From positions 5,629,212 through 5,693,211 of the forward strand of contig JASKMD010000005.1 in the NCBI GenBank assembly GCA_030144725.1: DNA of 64,000 nucleotides, given 5' to 3'. The stretch's first letter is position 1, and every line of letters starts with the position of its first letter. The position numbers were made by a program, and so were the translations under genes. Of the stretch, positions 21,058 to 31,144 are shown in pieces. Source of the stretch: Haematococcus lacustris. Taxonomy: Eukaryota > Chlorophyta > Chlorophyceae > Chlamydomonadales > Haematococcaceae. The notes beneath the pieces were generated by a model. That model was not told the DNA's origin, did no database searches, and was given only the letters and a program-made list of their open reading frames with translations.

Positions 21058-22780
21058 CTAGCGCTTGCACATGGCCATTACTACCCACGGCACCATCACA
21101 CCTGGGCCATCTGCTGCTGCCGAGCTTGTGGGCTGCGCAGACTGGGGCGGGGGTGGCCTGGGCAGGGGTGCGGTCAGCAGCCCCAGCTGGCTGGGTTGAG
21201 GCAGGAGGGGCGGCCAATGCAGCCCCAAGCTGAGCAGGTTGGGCAGGCGGGCCAGCAGGCGGGCATGGCCTGGGCTGCTGCCAGCATAGTTGAACAACTC
21301 TAGGTGCAGCAGGTGGGGGCCCAGGGCGGCCAGGGGAGCCAGGCAGTCAGCCTGGGGGGAGGGGCAGTGCAGGCTCAGGCGGGTCAGGCTGGACGGCAGC
21401 AGCTCCAACACGGACTGGGAGGTGGGGGGCGGCAGGGCTGGGGCCAGGGGAGGTGAGGGGGACGGGATGGGCAGGGTTGGGGCGGCCGTGGTGGTTGGTA
21501 GGGGCAGGGCCGGAGGGGATGAGAGGGGTGGAGGCAAGGTGAGGATGGGGTAGGGCAGAGTTTCTGGCAGGGGTAGGCATCTAGGTACCAGGGGGTGGGG
21601 CCATTGAAGCCCGGGTAATGGGGCCAGGGGGGCTGGGGACAGCTGACCAGGGTCGCTGCTGCTGCTGCTGCTGCTGCTGGGCTGGATGTTACCCACGGCA
21701 TCACCAACACTGCGGTGTGGGGCACACATGATGGGCAGCTGTGCGGCAGCGTTGACCGGCAACCGCAGGCAGGACAAGCTGCTGGCTAGGCACCCCAACC
21801 CTTGCGCCCCCACCCCTGGCGCCCAAGCCCCAGGGGAGCCTGGTCTAGGGAGGGGGTCCGGGAGGCTGCAGGTCTGCAGCAGGGCGACTACTTGGGGGGC
21901 GGTCAGCTGGTACACTTGCGCTCTCCGGGTGGAGGCCGTGATGGTGTGACTTGCATGCACCTCAACCTCATGCAAGCCTCGGCCCCATGCAGCGCGGAAG
22001 CTGGTAAGCAGCTGCACCAGGGCGTCCGCGTCCGTGGTGGGTACAGAGAAGGGGGGAGGCTGGGGACGGGGTGCGACAGCAGAGGGGGGGCTGTGGCTGC
22101 CTGGGTAGGTGGGGGTGGATAGTGAAGGTTCCAAGGGCGGGAGGGAGGGAGGCAAGGGGCAGGGGCAAGGAGGGGGGTGAGTCGGGGTGAGGGGCGGGGC
22201 CTGGGAGTCAAGCAGGCAGGGAGTGCTGCACATCCGTGTAGCGCTGCTGCTTGGCCCAAGTTCTTGCTTTGACTACCCAAGTGATTGTGCCATGCTTACC
22301 CATATGGGTTAGCTAGTTAGCTAGTTAGCTAATTGAGTGAGATTAGTGAGAGGGGAGACAGTCGCGAAGTGCCGTCTACTACACAGTGGCTGCTGGCCAT
22401 GGCACAGTGGCTGGCGGCAAGGAGGCTGCATGTGCCCCCTGGTGCGCCCCTGCCATCCTCACCATTGCTGCTGGTCCATGAGCCTCCGCACTGCTGCTGC
22501 TGGGCAAGCACCCCCTCCGTCACCAGCACAACGGTCTGCTGTTTGGCCAGCATGGTTTGGTGCAGCTGGCTCAGCTCGTGTGCGCAGGAAGCACTGGTTT
22601 GGCAGGCGTGGAAAACGATGCGGCGCACACCGGGCAGGCGGGTGGGCAAGCCAGAAACAGCAATGCATGCTGCATGGTGGGCGCCATGCACATGGAGAGT
22701 GTCCACAGCTTCCTCCACAACCAGCTGCAGGGCCCTGCCGAGGGGGTGGCAGACAGGCAGGGGGGCATGCCGTTAGGTTG
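21058..22780 (-). CDS. Leucine-rich-repeat protein, N-terminal part
   Basis: A minus-strand frame at 22233-21058 has coding-like sequence (DALVQLLTSFRAAWGRGLHE, QVYQLTAPQVVALLQTCSLP) and leucine-rich-repeat strands (LPSSLTRLSLHCPSPQADC, LGPHLLHLELFNYAG, RLPNLLSLGLHWPPLLP). A further upstream exon is likely at about 22730-22510 (EEAVDTLHVHGAHHAACIAV, RLPGVRRIVFHA), which also has the L-x-L and I-x-F spacing of such repeats. Long proline/serine linkers separate the repeats. The frame at 20669-18723 continues in the same direction after a gap of about 400 bases that has no repeats of its own. A ligand-binding or adaptor role is typical of the fold, but none can be assigned. Confidence 0.5.
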
Positions 22781-22799
22781 ACGGTGGTGGTGGTGGTGG

Positions 22800-23197
22800 T
22801 GTAAGAGTGCAGTGAGCCAAGTGATGCAACCAGCTACACCATCTGGGTGTTACCAGCATGAGGGGTGCAATTATTTGTCACAAATACATTCAGGATGTAC
22901 CAGGTGTATCTGGCCCCCTGCTCAGCGTCATGGTTGCTCTCGCCCCCAGTATGGCTGCCTGCTTGTGTGTCACGTGCATAGACATGACCAAGTAGCTGGT
23001 TTCCCACCGAGATGTGCGTCGAAGGCTGCCGAGGTCTCGTGCGCAGACATGCGACAGGATAGCGTGCCATGGCAAGTCTGACACGGAAGGGAACCCAGAG
23101 TCGCTGCTCGCATCGTGGAAAGCGGTCATTCCCAGCTCTGGAGTTATGTTACATGCCGGTACATTGCCGGTCATGTTACATAGCCTGATTCTCCCTC
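22800..23197. other. Intergenic, nothing recognised
   Basis: The stretch lies between the 5' side of the leucine-rich-repeat gene and the left end of the hAT-like element. No convincing exon, repeat or RNA gene is visible. Confidence 0.4.
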
Positions 23198-23668
23198 TCA
23201 CATTTCAGGCGCCCCCAACATGGGGTTGGTAATATGCATGCGATTACCCCCTCAATACTGCACCGTTTGCGATAGCGTTTATCACATTGGCATTGGCGGC
23301 TTAATCCGCGTTATCTGACCATCAGCGCTAGCCATTGGAGTCTTTGCTCGCGTACTGCCACATGTGCCCGCGAACAAATCACATCGGCGAGACGGGTCTC
23401 CTTGGCACGGTGAGCCACATCGCTGAGACCCCATCTAACTAGCGTAGTAAGCTGGTTGTGCACAAATGGAATGTCCGGCCAACACCCAACGCGATGTCTG
23501 CCGGGCGTGCAGGGCACCTTGACGAGGTGTTTGGAACATATAGTTATACTCGCTTCCGCCGAATACACAATTTGGGTCGGCGCACACTAAGGTATCACCG
23601 GCTTACACCCCCCCTCCTCCACTGTGTCCTCCACTGTGTTGCACCCGCTGCACCCACAAGAAAATGGC

Positions 23669-23675
23669 TATAAAA
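23669..23675 (+). promoter_or_regulatory. Candidate TATA box of the transposase
   Basis: TATAAAA in the context GGCTATAAAACGTTTG lies 405 bases upstream of the transposase ATG. It is conserved in the non-autonomous relative (37195-37201), where the surrounding 60 bases are also nearly unchanged. Confidence 0.5.
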
Positions 23676-24079
23676 CGTTTGTTCTTGACTCATTGGCGCA
23701 TCTAATGAAACAAACCGCACAACAAACAGCTCTGGCCTAGTTCAGTTTGACAGCTTCAAAGTTACATCATGTTCACCAGGCTGGTTCAAGGCCACGGCAT
23801 GCAACGACTCACCATGCCCGCCCCCCCTCCACCCATCATTGCAGGAGCCCACCTCATTGTAGGAGCCCACCCCTCTCAGCCCAACCCCCTCCCAGTCCAC
23901 CCCCGCCCAGCCCACCCCCTCCCAGCCCACCCCCTCCCAGCCTAAACCTCCCAGCCCACCCCCTCCCAGCCCACTTATCCGCTCCCTTGCTCGCTGCCTG
24001 CTAATGAACACTTATCCGCTCCCTTGCTCGCTGCCTGCTCCGCTTCCCCCCCCGCCCCCTCCCAGCCCTAGCCACCACC

Positions 24080-26861
24080 ATGGGGGGTAAAAGGCTGAGC
24101 CCGAAGAAGCGCCAGCACCTGCAAAAGCTGCATGCCTCACCCAAGGCGGGGTTTAAATGCTGCCCTAGTGGCTTAAAGGCTCAGATGAAGAAGGCCCAGG
24201 GTGAGACTATGCAGTTACGGGCATAAGTTGAGCGGCTCCACCAGCAGCTCGATGATGCGATGGCAGATTTCCAGCAGGTGCAGGCAGACATGGAGCAGCT
24301 GCAGGCAGCACACCAAGAGGTGCAGGGTGAGAATGAGTCATTGGAGCAGCTGGCTGAGGAGCGCACCCATGCAACCCAGATGCTGCAGCAAGACAAGCGC
24401 CGGCTGTCCCTTGCGCTACGCAACGTCCGCCGCTGCCGTGTAAGCGGCCCCCGGCTCACCCGGCATCAGCGGCAGCTAATGAACATCCTGATGCGGCACC
24501 AGGTGTCACCAGAGGTGCTGCAGCGGTGTGCTGAGGGTGGCTATGGCATCCCGTCAGGCACTGCAGCCCAGCAGCCCTGCCCATCTCCTGACCCACCCGC
24601 GTTCACCACCAACTTCATTCCCACGCAAGTGGGGCGCTGTGGGAAGCCTGCAGCCAGGACAGCGGCATACCTCGCACAACACTACCTCAGCACAGCCAGG
24701 CTGGTGCTGCAGACACAGGTCAGCCACCGCAAGCTGGGCATGTGCAGAGAGCTATTTGTGAATGAGCAGTGCCTGGTGCCAAACCCACACCGACCTGGGC
24801 AGAGCACCACTGTGAGGCGGCAGTTGCGCGTAGTAGCCAAGTACCTGAAGAGCAAAACCCTTGGTGAGGCTGGGCTGGGCTGGGCTGGGCTGGGCTGGGC
24901 TGGGCTGGGCTGGGCTGGGCTGGGCTGGGCTGGGCTGGGCTGGGCTGGGCTGGGCTGGGCTGGGCTGGGCTGGGCTGGGCTGGGCTGGGCTGGGCTGGGC
25001 TGGGCTGGGCTGGGCTGGGCTGGGCTGGGCTGGGCTGGGCTGGGCTGGGCTGGGCTGGGCTGGGCTGGGCTGGGCTGGGCTGGGCTGGGCTGGGCTGGGC
25101 TGGGCTGGGCTGGGCTGGGCTGGGCTGGGCTGGGCTGGGCTGGGCTGGGCTGGGCTGGGCTGGGCTGGGCTGGGCTGGGCTGGGCTGGGCTGGGCTGGGC
25201 TGGGCTGGGCTGGGCTGGGCTGGGCTGGGCTGGGCTGGGCTGGGCTGGGCTGGGCTGGGCTGGGCTGGGCTGGGCTGGGCTGGGCTGGGCTGGGCTGGGC
25301 TGGGCTGGGCTGGGCTGGGCTGGGCTGGGCTGGGCTGGGCTGGGCTGGGCTGGGCTGGGCTGGGCTGGGCTGGGCTGGGCTGGGCTGGGCTGGGCTGGGC
25401 TGGGCTGGGCTGGGTAGCCAAGTACCTGAAGAGGTGGTGGATGAATGAGGGGCTGAGTCAGGGATGACAAGATGACATGCTTTCTACTTTGCTACTTTGC
25501 ATGCAGAGATGTTGAAGCAAGCCAAGGCGATACACTTGGCATTTGACGGATGCACAACCAAGCGCCATGGGAAGGTGCTCGTCATCAGGGTCACAGCAGC
25601 AGTCCCTAAGCCGCAGGGGCAGGAGGAGCAGCATGGGCAAGCAGCAGAGCAAGGGGGAGGGCAAGCTCAGCAGGAACCGGGGTCTGGGAAAGAGCCAGTG
25701 GGTCAGGGGCAACCGGGTCACGCGGGGCAGGTGGAGCATGCGGGGCAGTCATGCTCAACTGCTGCCCCACGCCTCACCACCATCTTCACCGACGTCCTGG
25801 GTGTCATCCAGTTGGCCAGCGGCACAGCGGAGGCCCATGTGCGGGTCATCATGCGGTTGTTGGGTGACCTCGGCCTCGCAGGCATAAATATTGCCGGCAT
25901 CTGCGCCGACAGCGCATCAGTCAACATGGGGGAATTCACAGGTGTCATTGCACGCATCAGCCAGCTGCTGCGGGAGGAGGGGCAGGTTGGGGTGACGCGG
26001 GCGCAGCCCTGTTACAGCCACGGCATCCACAACACCCTCCTCAAAGGTCTGGTGGTCCTGCCAGGCACCAGGGCAGCAATCACTGACCTCAGCAGTCTCC
26101 TAGCGCAACATTGGGTGGCGCTGAAGCTCGACCGGTGGGGTGCGAAACCTGAGACACCATGTGACACAAGGTGGGCCAGCTACATTACTGCAGCCTCATC
26201 ACTGCTTGCCATCTGGCGGCATGCGGGGGATGCAGTGGCTGAGATACTTGAGTGCCAGCAGCGGCGGGCGCCTGCCTGGGCTCGTGAGCTCTGCAAGCAC
26301 TTGCAGGACTCTGATCTGCTGCTGAAGATTGCTGTTGTGGCAGTGGTGGGCCAGACTTACCTCATGCCTGAGCTGCTATGGGCCAGCAAGGACGATGGCC
26401 TGCATGCCTTCGAGCTATACCGCCACATCCAGCAGGTTTGCAAGGGCCTGCAGCAGCCATGGGCCAACAACGCGCAGCTGCTGTCACAGCTGCACAGCAA
26501 GCTACAACAGCTAGTGCCAGCCGATCAACGGGAGCATCAGAAGCAACAGCTGGCCACCTACTTGCAGCAGCACTGTGCAGCCATGGAGGAGTACTACACA
26601 CAGCACTGCAAACACCTTCTGAGGGGCTGCCCAAGACAGCTGCAAAGCGCAAGCGGTGATCCACGAGACTTAGTTAGACAGCCCCCCAGCGCCAACTCAG
26701 GTTGTAAAGTGCGCAACAAAGGGTGTACCGGCCACCTCCCCCAACCACCTGCCAACCGCCTTCGAGCCACATTCCCGCAACCGTTTTCCGATCCGACTGC
26801 TTCTGCCGATGCGCATGCTCGTGTAGAGCAACCTAAGCGGCGCGGGTGGTCGCAGCGATGA
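24080..26861 (+). CDS. hAT-like transposase, two exons, one premature stop
   Basis: Translation starts at an ATG in a perfect CCACCATGG context. Exon 1 (24080-24863) encodes a basic N terminus and a glutamine-rich coiled coil (about residues 45-110), and ends at a GTGAGG donor. Exon 2 (25507-26861) starts after GCATGCAG, and the junction is in phase. Exon 2 has the RNase H-like layout of hAT or DUF659-type transposases: a first Asp in [13 protein letters not shown], a second in [10 protein letters not shown], a [14 protein letters not shown]ys/His motif and [10 protein letters not shown]. The predicted product is about 712 residues. Codon 49 is TAA (24224-24226), in the middle of the coiled-coil approach. 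Only this base blocks the frame. The 643-base intron is mostly the (GGGCT)n array. Confidence 0.8.
24869..25414 (+). repeat. (TGGGC)n array, about 108 units, in the transposase intron
   Basis: A perfect pentanucleotide array 545 bases long begins six bases after the exon 1 donor. GTAGCCAAGTACCTGAAGAG, the last coding stretch of exon 1 (24833-24852), is repeated exactly at 25414-25433 on the far side. The plus strand, and so the pre-mRNA, has over a hundred GGG tracts separated by two bases. Confidence 0.97.
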
Positions 26862-27092
26862 CTGCATGCCCCGAACCGGCTCAAATTTGAATTACTAACT
26901 TTGATGCTTTGCTGTGCACGGCCTACTGACTGGATAATTATTCTGGATGGGTGAAAGGTAGCTGGCTGGGTTGGCTACATACTGAGCCAGATAGCATTAA
27001 ATTTGGCGCAGCGACTGCAGAGTTAAAGCCGTCCCACTACCAGGGGTCGGTTTACTGCCATTTTTTGAATGTTGGGGGCGCCTGATCACATT

Positions 27093-27650
27093 CATAGGGT
27101 TTCATAGGGTACATTCATAGGGTACATTCATTGATCTTCATGCAAATACTCTCTCAATACTGCACCGTTTTTGATAGCGTCTATCACATTGGCAGCTGCA
27201 AACAGCTGCGCGTCTCCTGGCAAGCGGCGCGTTAACTCTTGCGAGTGAGGCCATGCCGGCGCAAGCGATCGCGGACACACCTCAGCTGCTCACCATCACT
27301 TGCATTAGTGCTATATAGCGGCATCAGTGATTTAACTACGCCTGCTATCGAGCAGGAAGTACAATCAATGTTCAGCCCGCCAGGCTCGCTCCGCGAGCCT
27401 TTCATTAATGCAGGCGGTGTCGGAGGACCGTCGTTGGGCAAATTGACACGCGACAGTGCAGCGAGGTGCGAATTTGTGCTTTTCTCTCTAGCCAGCCATA
27501 CAGAAAAAGGGACCACCTAGCACAAACCGGCTTGTGAGCCGACCACTGTGACTTTCCAAATTGTGCCGTGTCAACTTTGTTCCTCACTCAACGACACAGC
27601 TGTAAGAATAATAGACGGCATTCCATCAATCAGGCCTGTTGAAAATGACT
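27093..27650. other. Relic of a third hAT-family left end
   Basis: Immediately right of the hAT element, 27139-27225 matches the left subterminal region of the family (CATGCAAATACTCTCTCAAT, CCGTTTTTGATAGCGT, CACATTGGCAGCTGCAAA). It is closer to the 36.7-kb copy than to the adjacent element. A short TTCATAGGGT repeat precedes it. The remainder to 27650 shows no further match and no convincing gene. Confidence 0.5.
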
Positions 27651-27660
27651 TTGGCGTGGC

Positions 27661-28026
27661 CTAACTTTGCCTTGCAGTGCTGACTAGCCCACTCGGACCA
27701 CCCGGAACCCTTCCAGCCCTTGTAAGGCTTTGCAGAGTGGAGAATTTATCAGTTCTGCTCACAAAGGGGTCAAGCAACGCTCCAGCGTCGTGTATTTCCG
27801 TGCATGTATAGAGGACCGTTGTTACATCGGTTTGACATGCCATGTCGACTTCACTGCGGCAAATGTCCCTCACTATGTGCAGGTGCTCCTGAGCCAGTTT
27901 GGTCGCGGCGGTCTCCCGCGACGAGGCCCGCATGACCAAGAAATGCATGAGTTTGAATGTCAAGATTTCAGCCACCATTGCACTCAGCACACTGCACACT
28001 ATATAATGGTACAGGTTGCAGCGCAT
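27661..28026 (-). CDS. Unrecognised ORF divergent from the TL20.3 gene
   Basis: A 121-codon frame has balanced, non-repetitive composition (SSRETAATKLAQEHLHIVRD, DVTTVLYTCTEIHDAGALLD). No family is recognised. It would share an upstream region of about 330 bases with the thylakoid-lumen protein gene. It may be part of a spliced gene or chance. Confidence 0.25.
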   Translation of the reverse strand: MRCNLYHYIVCSVLSAMVAEILTFKLMHFLVMRASSRETAATKLAQEHLHIVRDICRSEVDMACQTDVTTVLYTCTEIHDAGALLDPFVSRTDKFSTLQSLTRAGRVPGGPSGLVSTARQS

Positions 28027-28357
28027 AGCTGACAGAGTCTTCTATCCGGGAATGTGCGACACAAAAAATAACCAAGTGGCAGGGACACGGCGTCGTTTTG
28101 AATACCAGGGGTAGGTTCTCTCTTAGCTGGGACCGGCTGACTTTTAGTGGGCTAGCCAGGTGTAGTCAGACAGTGCAGCAAACAAAACAAACTACATCCT
28201 GTGTGTGCAGCTCAAATCAAAATAAGACAACAGCATTTGCGGCTTATTGAGCCGCCTTTCCATCCGTGTGTCACGTGGATTGGTGCTGCATGGTGTCCAC
28301 ATGTGCTCACACACCAGCAGGCACCGCAAGCCGTGTCACGGCATTGCTTGAGCACAA

Positions 28358-31144
28358 ATGGCAATGAACATCGCATCACCACTACCTGGATCGGCCGTGC
28401 GCGTCCTTCGTCCTGGTCGCGCGATTGCCATTGTCGCCTGTCATAGCACCAAGTCGCCGCAGCGCCAGGACACAACGTCACCTAGTTTTGACTTGGTAAG
28501 ACTAGGTGCAGGAGCCTGCCTCGGCATGTGTCTTCTCCTCGCGCCGGTCCAAACCTCCAAAGCTGGTGCGAGCAGCAGGTGGCACATTGGTTGCGTCTCA
28601 CATCGGCCCTGCACCCTCCTTGACTGTTGGCCTCATGTTTGCCTGTGGCGCTGGCTGCATTGCACTACCGGCGAACAGATTGCCCTGTTCCTTCCCCTGA
28701 CCATTTGCCTATTGATGTGTAACAATGCAATGCCTGAAGATAGGCAGTGCCTCTGGGTAACACATCACATATCCTGGATGCTCCTCTAACGAGTTTGACA
28801 GCACCACACACCCTTACAGAGAGTCTGGCACCTGCGTTGCTGGTAATGATCAACTCTGCTCCCAAGTGCCCATGACAGCCCCATCACACATTGCCTGTCC
28901 AGACCTGAACCGCTACGAGTACGACCTGCCTGGGGAGTTTGGCAAGGGCTCAGCCGGGCAGTATGGTGAAGCTGACATTGACGGCCAGGACTTCTCTAAC
29001 CAGGTGTGTCACAGAGGCGAGGCTAGGCCAGCAGCAGGGGGCTAGGCCAGCAGCAGGGGGCTGGGCCAGCAGCAGGGGGCTGGGCCAGCAGCAGGGGGCC
29101 CTCATCCGCACAGCCCCAGGTTAGTGCAGCACACCCACGCGGAGAGTGAGGGGGCTGTTGGAAAAGCATGAGAAGCAGGCGGCGACGGTAAACCCTGAGC
29201 TCCTGTCCCAACTCTTGCTATGGACAGTCCTGACTGAGTTCTTAGGAAGCGCTTTCCTCCTGTTCTGACTGCCGCCTACCCATGGCCTTACACTGCCCTG
29301 CCCCCTCACTCGTCCAACCCTGACTTGCCCCAACATACTCATCCCCCTACTTCTCTTGGCTTAGTCTGGCTAGGCCTTTGGCTGTGTGTTGGCTTACTGG
29401 CTTGTTGCCTGTAACCGCCTTGGGCGGCAGGACTTGCGCCGCTCCAACTTCACCTCAGCGAGTGCGAAGCGTGCCAACTTCAGCAACAGCAACCTGCAGG
29501 GGGCTTATTTCATGAAGGCGGTGAGTTCAGGGGTGCTGGGGCTGGCACTGGGGGTGGCAGTGAGGGCAGGGGGCGAGCGGAAGCGAGGGAGGGGGCAGTA
29601 AAAGAAGGGAAGGCAAGGTAGAGCAGTATCCCCTCTTCTGAGCAGGCTGAGCCGTGATGCTGGCTATGCTTTTTTGTGGGCTATGTTGTTTGGGCCGTTG
29701 TGTGCTGCTGAGGGTGTGGCTGTGGGCCGTAGGTGGTGTTCCGCGCCAACTTTGAGAATGCCAACCTCAGCGACACATTGATGGACCGAGCTGTCATCAA
29801 CGAGGCCAACCTGCGTAACGCCAACTTGCAGGTGAGGTGCAGCAATTGCGGGTGCAGGGGCGCGGAGGAGCGCTAGGGCATGCTAGTGGCAGTCAACACT
29901 CATGAAGCAAGAGGAAGACGTGAGTGCTCATTGCTTGTCATATCATTAATACTGCCGTCCTGCGGCGGTCAGGTAGACTGCATGGACTGCCTTTGGTGAA
30001 GCTGGGTGATCTGCCAGCATTCACTGGAATGAGTAGATGGAGGTGGGCTCAGTATAGTGGCTGTCATGCCCTGCCCATGCCCTGTCCAACACCCTCCCTT
30101 TCTGACCAATCTTATACACACATCGTCATCTGTGCCTCATACCTGTGCGCAACTGGAGGATGCCACCACCTCATGAGCTTGCCTGACCTGACCTGACCCA
30201 ACTGCGTGCAAAAGGAGATGGCTGCTGCCTGCTGCATGGGGAAGGTAGGGTTGTTGTCGGTGACCTGGCCTGACCAACCTTAACAGGTTCCAAACAGTCA
30301 CCCGTTGCCTTGCTTGACATGTCTGGCTGCAGCGAGCAGTGCTGACTCGCTCTGACCTGGGAGGGGCAGACATCTTTGGCGCAGACTTCACTAATGCCCT
30401 GGGTGAGCCTCAGCCTGCAGAGGCATTCGCCCTCCACTCTCAGCCGGCCAGACGCTCACCTGCAGTCCAGGCAACCTGCCTCACAGAGGGACCTCCCTGC
30501 CAGTGCTGAGCACAGCAGTCAGTGCTGTGAACAACAGCAGTGGCATGAGGCGCATCGCACCACCTCTTGCCTCCCTGCCATAGGGCATGCAGTGTGCTGG
30601 TCAGCCTTGCCCCTACCATTATCATCACCCTTCTCTACCGTTATCACTACCACCGCGGTCACTCAGTGATTAGCATCATTGCCAGTGTCGAGTATTAACC
30701 TGGCCATGAGTGACCTCCCTGCCTGTGCTTGCACCTCTGCCGCCCGCAGTTGACCGCACACAACAGATAGCATTATGCAAGACCGCAGATGGTGTGAACA
30801 CCGTGACGGTGGGTGGTCTAGCCAGGACATGGGTTGCCTGGGCCAGGGCAAAAGGGGCAGAGGTGCTTGAACATGAAGTTGCTACATGATATACACCATG
30901 CAGTGCAGTTCAGAAGCATGTGATGAACAGAGCGCATAGCGTTACGAGGATGGCAGTGCTGCGCGTAATGTGGGCATGGCTGCTGGCGCAGGGCGTGTCC
31001 ACGCGCAAGTCCCTAGGGTGCGGCAGCGCTCGCCGCTTTCGGGCGTCGGCGCCATCGGACCCTGACGGGCCGCAAGTGTCCCTGGACGACAAACAAGCTT
31101 TTCGTAAGACACTTCCCGGGTACCGGAGTGATGCTGTGGAGTGA
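28358..31144 (+). CDS. TL20.3: Thylakoid-lumen pentapeptide-repeat protein, TL20.3 type
   Basis: Seven exons join in phase: 28358-28565, 28903-29003, 29431-29520, 29733-29831, 30333-30402, 30750-30808 and 30992-31144, giving 259 residues. Residues 1-50 look like a chloroplast transit peptide. A hydrophobic segment (VRLGAGACLGMCLLLAPVQT) ending in SKA follows, the form of a lumen-targeting signal. The mature part has LNRYEYDLPGEFGKGSAGQY, then pentapeptide repeats (DLRRSNFTSASAKRANFSNS, ANFENANLSDTLMDRAV, RAVLTRSDLGGADIFGADF) and a conserved tail (ALCKTADGVNTVT, GVSTRKSLGCG). The order and motifs agree with plant TL20.3. The right-handed quadrilateral beta helix is expected from the repeats. 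Its lumenal function is not established. Intron 2 holds a four-copy tandem repeat, and intron 4 holds a copy of a PDCD5 exon. Confidence 0.93.
29846..29934 (+). pseudogene. Displaced copy of PDCD5 exon 3
   Basis: This intronic stretch is nearly identical to 51061-51150, which contains exon 3 of the PDCD5 gene with its acceptor (GGGTGCAG) and donor (GTGAGTGCTCATTGC). A TAG has replaced a codon and a few bases are lost or changed, so it cannot encode the exon. It lies in intron 4 of the lumen-protein gene in the same orientation. Confidence 0.85.

Larger units (their letters stand above)
23198..27092 (+). mobile_element. hAT-like DNA transposon with TIRs and TSD
   Basis: The element (23205-27085, 3.88 kb) starts with TCAGGCGCCCCCAACAT and ends with the exact reverse complement. 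It is flanked on both sides by TCACATT (23198-23204 and 27086-27092), a 7-base target-site duplication that extends to 8 with one mismatch. It encodes one two-exon transposase on the plus strand. The left subterminal 590 bases and right 320 bases are shared with the shorter element at 36.7-38.0 kb, which confirms the boundaries. A premature stop in the first exon suggests this copy is recently dead or that the stop is an assembly error. Confidence 0.88.

Noticed and set aside
24682..25470. PAQPS or GLGWA repeat proteins on either strand
   Set aside because: Pure (TGGGC)n array translation. Splice sites place the array in the transposase intron.
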